Origin: Verrucomicrobium spinosum DSM 4136 = JCM 18804
Lineage (GTDB): Bacteria; Verrucomicrobiota; Verrucomicrobiia; Verrucomicrobiales; Verrucomicrobiaceae
Direction: 5' to 3'
Assembly: GCF_000172155.1 (NCBI RefSeq)
Contig: NZ_ABIZ01000001.1
Location: 6,977,105 to 7,041,104 of the forward strand
Length of the DNA: 64,000 bases
The notes beneath the pieces are model-generated. The model saw nothing but the letters and a program-made list of their open reading frames with translations. It made no database searches and was not told where the DNA came from. Positions 45,441 through 53,549 of the stretch are shown in pieces. The position numbers were made by a program, and so were the translations under genes. The stretch's first letter is position 1. Each line of letters starts with the position of its first letter.

Positions 45441-45837
45441 GTTGGAGTTCCGTCCCGCATGCGGGACCAATGCCATCAGGGAAAACGCATCGTCTTGCTG
45501 TTTTGCCTTGGCGCGCCTCGGAGCCGCGATGGTGCAACCGCCACGACTGTAACTGGTGAGCCCCTTTCAGAAGGGCCGAAGGTCCGGGTTCATACCAGCC
45601 TGGGGCAACGCCCCAGGGATAGATGGCCAAACTACCCTTGAGGGCTGTAGGCCCGGTGTCATCAAGTCTGCCTATGACGAGAATCCCTGAATGAGGTCGG
45701 GCCTACAGCCCTCAACCTCTAAAACGAGCGCCTACCTTGGGCGTTGCCCAAGGCTGCAATGATGCCGGACCTTCGGCCCTCAATACTTTCACAAAAGGGA
45801 GATGCCCGACCTCTCCACTTTTCCCTGATGGCATTGG
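45441..45837. repeat. MITE-like element, inverted copy B, 397 bp
   Basis: The reverse complement matches 34484-34906 almost base for base. It begins with the complete 45-bp terminal repeat (GTTGGAGTTCCGTCCCGC) but ends after CCCTGATGGCATTGG, so it lacks exactly the outer 26 bp of the other end; 423 minus 26 equals 397, so there is no net internal length change. Copies A and B face each other across 10.5 kb. Confidence 0.9.
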
Positions 45838-45890
45838 CTTTTAAGCAGTCAGGACGCGGCCCCTGACAACTCCCCAAGCAATATCCGCAT

Positions 45891-46316
45891 CCATCACTCC
45901 ATCACTCCATCACTCCACCACTCCACCACTCCATCACTCCACCACTCCACCACTCCACCACTCCACCACTCCACCACTCCACCACTCCACCACTCCACCA
46001 CTCCACCACTCCACCACTCCACCACTCCATCACTCCATCACTCCATCACTCCATCACTCCATCACTCCACCACTCCATCACTCCATCACTCCATCACTCC
46101 ACCACTCCACCACTCCACCACTCCATCACTCCATCACTCCATCACTCCATCACTCCATCACTCCATCACTCCATCACTCCATCACTCCATCACTCCATCA
46201 CTCCATCACTCCATCACTCCATCACTCCATCACTCCATCACTCCATCACTCCATCACTCCATCACTCCATCACTCCATCACTCCATCACTCCACCACTCC
46301 ACCACTCCATCACTCC
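45891..46316. repeat. 9-bp minisatellite, about 47 copies
   Basis: The longest array of the CCACCACTC/CCATCACTC family, 426 bp. The two variants occur in blocks: an inner block of CCACCACTC and a long run of pure CCATCACTC. It ends 7 bp from the stop codon of the minus-strand nadB gene. The blocks indicate local expansion by slippage or unequal exchange. Confidence 0.97.
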
Positions 46317-46323
46317 ACACCCC

Positions 46324-47925
46324 CTAGTACCTCCTCAACACCGTCCGCACCGGCGGCTTGCTGTGGTCCGTCTCCGGGTAATCCAGCGTGTAATGCAGCC
46401 CGCGGCTCTCATGCCGGCGGATCGCGCTGTCCACGATCAACGACGCTGTCTCCACCAGGTTGCGCAGTTCCAGCACCTCCTGGGTGATGCGGAAGTGCCA
46501 GTAAAACTCCTGAACCTCCCGCTTCAGATTGCGCAACCTCGCGGCCGCCCGCTGCAGGCGCTTGGTGGTGCGCACGATGGAGACATAGTCCCACATCAGA
46601 CGGCGGATCTCATCCCAGTTGTGGTAGATCACCACGATCTCATCGATGTCCTGCGCATCGCCTGACTGCCAGGGCGGAATCTGGTACTGCTGCTCCTGGG
46701 CCTTGCCCATGGGCATCTTGTGAATCAAAAACTCCACCGCCTTGTGGGCGATGACCACGCACTCCAGCAGGGAGTTGCTGGCCAGGCGGTTCGCCCCGTG
46801 CAGCCCCGTGCAGCCCACCTCACCCACGGCGCACAGACCGCGCAGGGTGGTCGCGCCGTTGATGTCCGTCTTCACGCCGCCGCACTGGTAGTGCGCCGCC
46901 GGGACCACAGGGATTGGCTCCTTGGTCATGTCGATCCCCACGCTCAGACAGGTCTGATAGATGTTGGGGAAGTGCGAGATGATGAAGTCCGCCGGCTTGG
47001 ACGTGATGTCCAGGTACACACAGGGGCCGCCCGTGCGTTTGATCTCGTGGTCAATCGCCCGCGCCACGATGTCACGTGGGGCCAGGGAGCCGCGAGGGTC
47101 ATACTTGTGCATGAACTCCTTCCCGTCCTTGCCCACCAGCACCGCACCTTCGCCGCGCAGGGCCTCGGTGATGAGGAACGAGCGCTTCTGCGGGTGATAC
47201 AGGCACGTGGGGTGGAACTGGATGAACTCCATGTCCTCCACACTGGCCCCGGCCCGCCAGGCCATGGCCACGCCGTCCCCGGTCGCCACCTTGGGATTGG
47301 TCGTGTACTGGTACACCCGGCCACAGCCGCCCGTGGCCAGGATCACGCGGTCACTGCGGTACGTCTCCACCTCACCCGTCTCCTCGTTCAGAGCATACAG
47401 GCCCAGCACCCGGTCCTCTGAGACAAATCCCAGTTTCGCCGTGGTGATGAGATCGATCGCGTAGTGATGCTCCAGCAGGGTAATGTTTGGCTCCTGGCGC
47501 GCCGCCGCCACCAGCCGGTCAGAGATCTCCTTCCCCGTGGTGTCGTGGTGGTGCAGGATCCGGCGCTTGCTGTGGCCACCCTCCCGCGTGAGGTCAAATT
47601 CCAGATGCCCGTCCACCTCGCGCTGGTCGAACTCCACACCCAGCTCCACCAGCTCCGCGATCCGTGCCGGCCCTTCGTTCACGATCGTGCGCACCGCGTC
47701 CTCCTTGCACAGGCCGGCACCCGCGATCAGGGTGTCCTGCACATGACGCTCAAAGGAGTCTTCGTCACTCTGCACGCACGCGATGCCGCCCTGGGCCCAC
47801 GCGGAGTTTGAGTCCTCTGCCGTGCGCTTGGTGAGGACCAGTACGCGCCCATGGCGCGCCGCTTTCAGTGCCACGGTCAGACCGCCGGCACCACTTCCAA
47901 CGACAATGAAGTCGTATTCCTGCAT
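46324..47925 (-). CDS. nadB: L-aspartate oxidase
   Basis: 533 residues from the ATG at 47925. The FAD-binding start YDFIVVGSGAGGLTVALKAA is at once followed by LVLTKRTAEDSNSAWAQGGI. Family landmarks are GHSKRRILHHHDTTGKEI, EFIQFHPTCLY, RGEGAVLV, ARAIDHEIKRT, HYQCGGVKTD and GLHGANRLASNSLLEC. The helical C-terminal domain has RRLMWDYVSIVRT and a RHESRGLHYTLDYPE end. It oxidises aspartate to iminoaspartate, the first step of de novo NAD synthesis, with quinolinate synthase (not in this window) as the next enzyme. Last gene of a long run starting with tsaC; panC is 49 bp upstream. Confidence 0.97.
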   Translation of the reverse strand: MQEYDFIVVGSGAGGLTVALKAARHGRVLVLTKRTAEDSNSAWAQGGIACVQSDEDSFERHVQDTLIAGAGLCKEDAVRTIVNEGPARIAELVELGVEFDQREVDGHLEFDLTREGGHSKRRILHHHDTTGKEISDRLVAAARQEPNITLLEHHYAIDLITTAKLGFVSEDRVLGLYALNEETGEVETYRSDRVILATGGCGRVYQYTTNPKVATGDGVAMAWRAGASVEDMEFIQFHPTCLYHPQKRSFLITEALRGEGAVLVGKDGKEFMHKYDPRGSLAPRDIVARAIDHEIKRTGGPCVYLDITSKPADFIISHFPNIYQTCLSVGIDMTKEPIPVVPAAHYQCGGVKTDINGATTLRGLCAVGEVGCTGLHGANRLASNSLLECVVIAHKAVEFLIHKMPMGKAQEQQYQIPPWQSGDAQDIDEIVVIYHNWDEIRRLMWDYVSIVRTTKRLQRAAARLRNLKREVQEFYWHFRITQEVLELRNLVETASLIVDSAIRRHESRGLHYTLDYPETDHSKPPVRTVLRRY

Positions 47926-47974
47926 GTGTCCTATTCGTTGCGAACGCTCGCAGATGCAAGCGGCACGCATGATC

Positions 47975-48829
47975 TCAAAGGGTCCCGTCCAGCTCCAGAT
48001 TGTCAATGAGCCGCGTCCGGTCAAAGAACACCGCCGTGGCCAGCAGCGCATTCGCGTCCACCTCCGTCAACGGTGCCAGAGTGTCCCGGTCCACACAGGC
48101 GATGTAGTCGATCACACCCAGCGGCGCGTGCATCTGCAATTCTGCCTGATAGGCCTGGATCAGTACCGCCGCATCCCGCTCCCCCGCCAGCCAGCGCCGC
48201 CGCACCTGCAGCAGAGAGCGCCGGATCGCCGGGGCCTGCGCCCGCTGTTCCGGGGTGAGGTAACGGTTCCGGGAGCTCATGGCCAGCCCGTTCTCCTCCC
48301 GCACCGTCTCACTGCCCACGATCTGCACCGGCACATTCAGATCCCGCACCACGCGGCGGATGATCGCCAGTTGCTGGTAGTCCTTCTTGCCAAAGACCGC
48401 CGTGTGCGGCTGCACCAGGTTAAAGAGCTTCAGCACCACGGTGCCCACGCCATCGAAGTGCCCCGGGCGACTGGCCCCGCAGAGGCCCGTGCTCAGCCTC
48501 GTCTCCAGCACCATCACCGACCGGTCCGGCGGGTACATGTCCGCCGCGTCCGGGGCAAAGATCGCATCCACGCCGACGGAGGCGCACTTGGCCGCATCCG
48601 CCTCCAGTTCCCGCGGGTACTTGGCGAAGTCCTCCTTGGGACCAAACTGGAGCGGGTTCACAAAGATGCTGACGATCACCCTGCCACCCTCTCCGGCGAT
48701 CTGGCGGGCATCCCGCATCAGTTGCAGGTGCCCCTCATGCAGGGCGCCCATGGTGGGGACAAAGACGACCGGCCCGCTCTGGGCAGACCGCCATGTGTTC
48801 AGTTCGGCAAGGGTGGGTAGAAGGGTCAT
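47975..48829 (-). CDS. panC: Pantoate-beta-alanine ligase
   Basis: 284 residues from the ATG at 48829, 1 bp after the stop codon of the ABC permease gene. Signature motifs: VPTMGALHEGHLQLM (ATP-binding HxGH), SIFVNPLQFGPKEDFAKYPR, FGKKDYQQLAIIRRVVRDLN, and a KMSKS-like ENGLAMSSRNRYLT. It joins pantoate and beta-alanine with ATP to make pantothenate for coenzyme A. Length is normal. No panB or panD is nearby; the neighbour nadB is another cofactor gene. Confidence 0.97.
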   Translation of the reverse strand: MTLLPTLAELNTWRSAQSGPVVFVPTMGALHEGHLQLMRDARQIAGEGGRVIVSIFVNPLQFGPKEDFAKYPRELEADAAKCASVGVDAIFAPDAADMYPPDRSVMVLETRLSTGLCGASRPGHFDGVGTVVLKLFNLVQPHTAVFGKKDYQQLAIIRRVVRDLNVPVQIVGSETVREENGLAMSSRNRYLTPEQRAQAPAIRRSLLQVRRRWLAGERDAAVLIQAYQAELQMHAPLGVIDYIACVDRDTLAPLTEVDANALLATAVFFDRTRLIDNLELDGTL

Positions 48830-48830
48830 G

Positions 48831-49679
48831 CTAGGACTTGAGATCGCGACTCTCGAATACGAGGACACCGAGCACGAACAACGTCAAGCCCACCCCGGCG
48901 AGGATGGAGTAGTTTCTCAGCAGCAGCGCCCACGGGATGCGCTCCGCGTACAGATGCACCCAGGACTCCATGTAGGAGGTCATGAGGAGGTGCTTGTAGC
49001 TTTCCATGAACTTCCCCCGCTTCACGATCATGTCGATCAGCAGGTACGACAGGGCCGTGATGGTCGCGGCAGAGGGCTTGATCCGCCAGCAGGAGAAGAA
49101 AAACGCCACACACGCCGCCAGGCTCATGCTCAGACTCAGCGCCACCGAGGCCAGGGCATACCGGTACAGACCGTCCGCCGCATTGTAGAACTCCAGCACC
49201 CCCTGATCCGGAGCAAAGACAAAGAGCCCCCCACCCCACCCCTGGAGCGCCACCCCCAGCCCCAGAGCCGACCACGCAATGAACTGGATGAGGATCCAGG
49301 AATAAACAATACAGCTCAGGAACTTCAGCACCAGCAGCCGGAGCCGGCTGATCGGCCGCGCCAGCAGCAGGCGCAGGTTGCCATCCTCACTCTCCTTCGC
49401 CACCACATCCCCCGCCACCAGGGTGATGTAGATCGCGCCCAGGATGAACACCGCCGAGGCCACAATCAGGAATGCCAGGGTGAGCGCAGAAAAGTAGGAC
49501 TCAAACGCCTCCCCCTGCCGCGAGATGATGCGGCGGAAGAAGCTCGCGGAACCATCCCGCTTGAACACATAGAGCAGCACCGCCTCCAGCAGCAGGAACG
49601 CGCCAAAGCCGATGAAGGTGCGCTTCCGGGAGAGCATCTTGCGCAGCTCCGCGCCCCATTGGATGAGAAAAAGTGTCAT
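48831..49679 (-). CDS. ABC-2 type transporter permease
   Basis: 282 residues from the ATG at 49679, overlapping the ATPase stop by 4 bp. Six hydrophobic segments are visible, including KRTFIGFGAFLLLEAVLLYV, LTLAFLIVASAVFILGAIYI, FLSCIVYSWILIQFIAWSAL and a last ILAGVGLTLFVLGVLVF. A conserved cytoplasmic motif VAGDVVAKESEDGNLRLLLA follows the second helix, as in ABC-2 permeases of the NosY/NatB type. With the upstream ATPase it forms an exporter, substrate unknown. It is unrelated to the MacB-type system at 31.8-34 kb. Confidence 0.9.
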   Translation of the reverse strand: MTLFLIQWGAELRKMLSRKRTFIGFGAFLLLEAVLLYVFKRDGSASFFRRIISRQGEAFESYFSALTLAFLIVASAVFILGAIYITLVAGDVVAKESEDGNLRLLLARPISRLRLLVLKFLSCIVYSWILIQFIAWSALGLGVALQGWGGGLFVFAPDQGVLEFYNAADGLYRYALASVALSLSMSLAACVAFFFSCWRIKPSAATITALSYLLIDMIVKRGKFMESYKHLLMTSYMESWVHLYAERIPWALLLRNYSILAGVGLTLFVLGVLVFESRDLKS

Positions 49680-50575
49680 GCCGCCGTGTTCGGGTTCGCC
49701 GAGAGTTCGAGGTACCAATCTTCCAGGGTCTTGCGGTGCGGCGTCCAGGCCTGCACCTTCACGCCGTCCAGCACCAGCTGCTCCAGCAGGGCCGGGCCAC
49801 CCATCTGCCCCGGCAGCTCCACGAGGCCCTTTTCCTTCCACACCGCACCGCAGCGCTGCACGATGTACCTGGCCCGCTCCGTGTCCGGCGTGTCCAGCAG
49901 GTACTCCCGCGCCGTCTCCTCCCGCCGGCCCAGGGCCCCGTCGTACACCTTGTGCCCCGCCTTCAGGATCACGCAGCGGTCACACATGAGCTCCACCTCC
50001 GCCAGCAGGTGGGAGTTCAGCAGGATGGTCAGGCCGTGTTCTTTCCTCAATGCCAGCACGGTGGAGCGGAACTCGTGAATCCCCTCCGGGTCCAGCCCGT
50101 CAGTCGGTTCATCCAGCAGCAGGATCTTCGGCATGGGCAGCAGCGCCTGGGCCAGGGCCAGCCGCTGGCGCATGCCGTGACTGTAGGTGCGCACCTTGTG
50201 ATGCACCCGCTCGTGCAGGTTCACCAGTTGCAACACCCGCACCACCTCCTTCTCCTCCCACCAGCCGCTCAGGGCACACAGGGAGCGGAGATTCTGCCAG
50301 CCGCTCATGTATTCGTAAAACGAGGGTGCCTCAAAGATGGCCCCCACATGGCGCAGTGCCCGGGAGCGCTCCTTCTGCACACTGTGCCCCGCCAGCGTCA
50401 CCTCCCCGGCATCTGGCCGCACCATGCCCAGCATGATGCCCAGCACCGTGCTTTTGCCCGCCCCGTTGTGGCCCAGCAGTCCGGTTATTTCCCCATCCTT
50501 GACGGAGAAGCTGACGTCGTCCAGCGCCAGCCGGCCCGCGGTGAATCGTTTGGTGAGTCCGTTTGCCTCAATCAT
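49676..50575 (-). CDS. ABC transporter ATPase (CcmA/NatA type)
   Basis: 299 residues. Walker A LLGHNGAGKSTVLGIMLG, Q-loop VGAIFEAPSFYEYMSG, signature TYSHGMRQRLALAQALL, Walker B ILLLDEPTDGLDPEGI, and switch NSHLLAEVELMCDR. The C-terminal 80 residues form an extra domain with a Leu-rich VLDGVKVQAWTPHRKTLED end, common in ABC-2 exporters. It overlaps the permease gene, and the pair lies in the same operon as a pseudopilin-like protein. Partner substrate is unknown. Confidence 0.94.
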   Translation of the reverse strand: MIEANGLTKRFTAGRLALDDVSFSVKDGEITGLLGHNGAGKSTVLGIMLGMVRPDAGEVTLAGHSVQKERSRALRHVGAIFEAPSFYEYMSGWQNLRSLCALSGWWEEKEVVRVLQLVNLHERVHHKVRTYSHGMRQRLALAQALLPMPKILLLDEPTDGLDPEGIHEFRSTVLALRKEHGLTILLNSHLLAEVELMCDRCVILKAGHKVYDGALGRREETAREYLLDTPDTERARYIVQRCGAVWKEKGLVELPGQMGGPALLEQLVLDGVKVQAWTPHRKTLEDWYLELSANPNTAA

Positions 50576-50593
50576 CTGCCTTTGCCCCCGGGT

Positions 50594-51157
50594 TCACTCC
50601 TGGCCGTCATTCACCACGAACTGGATCTCCTTCGCCACATGCCCGTCCGCGTACAGGATGTTCACCTGCACGTCGCGGTACTTGTGGAAGTTCTCCTTGT
50701 CACTCATCACCGGGATGCGGCTGCCGTCCCGGATGAAGCCCATGAAGTTCATGTCTCCGGCCGTCTGGTTGTTCAGCAGGTTGTTCCACAGGTAGCTCGT
50801 GCCCGTCTTCTGGAAGAGGCCCTTGTTGTCCGCCTTGCAGCAGAAGACGTCCGTGCCGTCCACGTAGTCACTCAGGGTGTTGTCCATCACCGCCTCGTCA
50901 GAGTCCTTGCTCTCCCGCGCCACCAGCATGGTGGGCATGAGGTTGTTGTGATCCGCCAGGTAGAGCTGGAGCGCGCCACCCAGCCCCTTCAGATTGCCCA
51001 TGCAGTGCACCGCCCGGGAGCCCGCCACCACCCGCTGCGTGGCGGGCACGGCAAGGGTGGCCAGGATGCCGATGATCACCACCGTGACCAGCATCTCCAG
51101 CAGGGTGAAGCCGCAGGTCCCACCGGGGCGGCGCAGGGTTCGCAGAAAGGTTCTCAT
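50594..51157 (-). CDS. Pseudopilin-like protein (GspG/H type)
   Basis: 187 residues from the ATG at 51157. Leader MRTFLRTLRRPGGTCG precedes FTLLEMLVTVVIIGILATLA, a clear prepilin signal. The mature part follows the H-X9-DG layout common in Planctomycetes and Verrucomicrobia, with MGNLKGLGGALQLYLADHNN, CCKADNKGL and a C-terminal VNILYADGHVAKEIQFVV. Its place inside a housekeeping-like operon, 18 bp before the ABC ATPase gene, is notable. Function unknown beyond likely prepilin peptidase processing. The leader reads ACCTCCCATG, pyrimidine-rich and not Shine-Dalgarno-like. Confidence 0.92.
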   Translation of the reverse strand: MRTFLRTLRRPGGTCGFTLLEMLVTVVIIGILATLAVPATQRVVAGSRAVHCMGNLKGLGGALQLYLADHNNLMPTMLVARESKDSDEAVMDNTLSDYVDGTDVFCCKADNKGLFQKTGTSYLWNNLLNNQTAGDMNFMGFIRDGSRIPVMSDKENFHKYRDVQVNILYADGHVAKEIQFVVNDGQE

Positions 51158-51219
51158 GGGAGGTAGCTGGCTAGCGTGCAAGTCGTCGCTTCGTATCGGT
51201 CAACCAAACCCCAGATCGC

Positions 51220-51822
51220 TCACCGCCCGGGCATCGAGCGCAGGCGCTGCTGCATTTCCTCCAGCAGCGGGGCCAGATCCATCTTCGTCTCGGCACTCGC
51301 CTCCTCGTAGTAGGCGCCCATGCCCTTCTCCACCATCTTCTCAAAGGCCTGCGCATCCTCCTTCTGCATGCGCTCCATGCCGCGCTGGTCGCCCTGGTTG
51401 CGCTTCATGTCCGCCCGGGCCCGCTCCACCGCCTTGCGCCGGTCCTCGGGTGACATGGCGTTGAAGGCCTTCATCACGGACTTGAAGTGCTGCTCCACCG
51501 TCTGCTGCAGGAAGTAGGATTTCTCCTCCTTGTTCAGCGACTGGAAGTAGCGGTCACTCACGTCCTGCCCGTCCTCCCGCATCTGCCGCCGCTGGTCAAA
51601 GTCCAGCAGGTTCATCTGGGCAATCGTCGCATCCATCTGCTTCCGGCGCTCCGCCTCGCTCAGGTCAGACGCCCCTTCCTGCAGCCAGGGGGCCCCGGCC
51701 ATGAGGTTCAGCACCTTCTCCGGCGTGGAGGTGTGCTTGTCCGTGGCATTCATCACCGCCGCCACGGCACCCCAGATGGCGACCAGGGCTAGCAGCGTGA
51801 CCAGAAGGGCTCGGGAAGACAT
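51220..51822 (-). CDS. Membrane-anchored helical protein, unknown
   Basis: 200 residues. One N-terminal hydrophobic segment (SSRALLVTLLALVAIWGAVAAV by composition, residues 2-23) acts as signal anchor. The rest is strongly helical and charged, with repeated Arg/Glu/Met/Gln and phrases such as DQRRQMREDGQDVSDRYFQS, SPEDRRKAVERARADMKRN and LLEEMQQRLRSM. This resembles Spy/CpxP-like or Heavy-metal-resistance-type periplasmic helical proteins only in a general way. No family is assigned. It lies 18 bp after murJ and 62 bp before the pseudopilin gene, in the same operon. Confidence 0.85.
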   Translation of the reverse strand: MSSRALLVTLLALVAIWGAVAAVMNATDKHTSTPEKVLNLMAGAPWLQEGASDLSEAERRKQMDATIAQMNLLDFDQRRQMREDGQDVSDRYFQSLNKEEKSYFLQQTVEQHFKSVMKAFNAMSPEDRRKAVERARADMKRNQGDQRGMERMQKEDAQAFEKMVEKGMGAYYEEASAETKMDLAPLLEEMQQRLRSMPGR

Positions 51823-51840
51823 GACTCAAGAAGGGGGAGA

Positions 51841-53511
51841 TTATTTCCGCCCCAGCTTGCGCATGACGATGGCCTTGAAGCCATCCAATTCTTCATTCCG
51901 CAGCAGGGCATTGACCCCGAAATAGACGGCTGCAGCCCCCCCGATGGTTACAAACAAACTCACCAATCGCATGGCCGTGTGCTGATGCCGCCAGTCTGAG
52001 AGGATCGTGGCCTGCCCCAGCCAGCAGACGCCCGCCATGCAGACGACCGCGATGAGGAGCTTGCCCACATTGATCGCCAGGCTCCGCCCCTGCATGCGAC
52101 CCGCCACCTTCCGCATGGCCAGAAAAAGCAGGCTGAAGTTCACCAGCGCAGACACGCTCGTGCTCAGCGCCAGCCACTCATGCCCCAGCTTGAAGACAAA
52201 GACCGTCAGCGTGTTCATCAGGGCACTCACCCCCACCGCCACAAAGCTGACCTTCAGCGGGACAAAACGCTTGTCGATCGCGTAGAACGCGGGCTGGATC
52301 ACCTTGATCGCTGAGTAGAACACGAGACCCCAGGCATAGCTCTGCAGGGCGATCGCGGACATCTGGGTGTCGTAGTAGGTGGACCGGCCGCGCTGGAAAA
52401 TCAGGCCCACAATCGGCTCCGCCAGGATCGCCAGCCCCACCGCCGCAGGCAGCGTCATCAGGAAGACCAGCTTGATCCCCTTCACCAGCGTGTGCTTGAA
52501 CTCCGGCGTGATCCCCTCCGTCGCCAGGCGGGACATCGCGGGCACCGTCACCGTCGCCACCGCCACGCCAAAGAGGCCCAGCGGGAGCTGCACCAGCCGG
52601 AACGCCTGCCCCAGCCAGGTCACCGGGCCGTCTTTCACCAGCAGGCAGGAGGCGAAGATGCTGCTGAGGAACACGTTGAACTGCACCACGCTGCCAGAAA
52701 TCACCGCTGGCCACATGAGCTGGAGCACCTTGCCCACCCCCGTATCCCCGCGCCACCGGAAGTCTGGCTTGAACTTGAACCCGATTTTCCTCAGCGAGGG
52801 CACCTGAATGAGGAGCTGCGCCAGACCGCCTGCCAGCGTGCCAATCGCGAAGCCGATCAGCGCCTTGGGGCCAAAGCTGGGATCCAAGTACCAGCCCACC
52901 GCCCCGCCCACGATCATGGAACCGAGGTTGAAGAACGTGGAAGACACCGCCGGGATGCCGAAGACCTTTTTCGCATTCAGCATCCCCATCACCAGCGCCG
53001 CCAGGGACACCAGCAGGATGAAGGGGTACATGATCTGCGCCAGCAGGACCGTGAAGTGGATCTTGCTCTCGTCATCCATCCACCCCGGTGCCATCAGCCG
53101 GATGATAACGGGAGCCAGGAGCACCCCCAAAATGGAGACAATGCTCATGAAGATCGCCGCCAAGGTCAGCATCTTCCGCGCAAGGTCCCAGGCAGACGCA
53201 TCGCCCTCTGTCTGCATCTTCTTGGAGAAGGTGGTGACAAAGGCCGTGGACAGCGCCCCCTCCGCGAACAGGTCCCGCAGCATGTTCGGCGTGCGGAACG
53301 CCTGGTTGAAGCAGTCCAGCCACTTGCGGTTTTCCCCGGCGAACAGCGCCGCCAGCACCATCTCGCGCACCAGCCCCAGCAGGCGGCTGCTAAAGATCGC
53401 CAGGGTGACAATCCCGAAGGCCTTGGTGCTCACCGCCGCACTCTGCTTCGCGCTGGGTGACGGGGCGGGTTTTTCTGGTTTCTGTTCAGAAAGGGGACTG
53501 GCGTCGCTCAT
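51841..53511 (-). CDS. murJ: Lipid II flippase MurJ
   Basis: 556 residues. After a polar 25-residue N-terminus the MviN pattern starts: KAFGIVTLAIFSSRLLGLVR, then FNQAFRTPNMLRDLFAEGAL and STAFVTTFSKK, followed by about 14 hydrophobic helices. Conserved basic residues lie in LGLVRE and RTPNMLRD, and the later PLGLFGVAVATVTVPAMSRL is typical. It flips the peptidoglycan precursor lipid II across the inner membrane. The gene is 38 bp after tsaC and starts the envelope part of the operon. Presence of MurJ and the amidase at 25 kb indicates an organism with peptidoglycan. Confidence 0.96.
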   Translation of the reverse strand: MSDASPLSEQKPEKPAPSPSAKQSAAVSTKAFGIVTLAIFSSRLLGLVREMVLAALFAGENRKWLDCFNQAFRTPNMLRDLFAEGALSTAFVTTFSKKMQTEGDASAWDLARKMLTLAAIFMSIVSILGVLLAPVIIRLMAPGWMDDESKIHFTVLLAQIMYPFILLVSLAALVMGMLNAKKVFGIPAVSSTFFNLGSMIVGGAVGWYLDPSFGPKALIGFAIGTLAGGLAQLLIQVPSLRKIGFKFKPDFRWRGDTGVGKVLQLMWPAVISGSVVQFNVFLSSIFASCLLVKDGPVTWLGQAFRLVQLPLGLFGVAVATVTVPAMSRLATEGITPEFKHTLVKGIKLVFLMTLPAAVGLAILAEPIVGLIFQRGRSTYYDTQMSAIALQSYAWGLVFYSAIKVIQPAFYAIDKRFVPLKVSFVAVGVSALMNTLTVFVFKLGHEWLALSTSVSALVNFSLLFLAMRKVAGRMQGRSLAINVGKLLIAVVCMAGVCWLGQATILSDWRHQHTAMRLVSLFVTIGGAAAVYFGVNALLRNEELDGFKAIVMRKLGRK

Positions 53512-53549
53512 GTCGCAGCAGCAGAGTTGGGGACGTTGGCGCTGTCAGA

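Noticed and set aside
45891-46316. CRISPR-like or protein-coding reading of the long 9-bp array
   Set aside because: It is a simple tandem repeat with no spacers; every frame is open only because nine is a multiple of three.
47926-48051. N-terminal extension of NadB to 48051
   Set aside because: It would overlap the end of panC, and the FAD-binding start MQEYDFIVVGSG fits the ATG at 47925.
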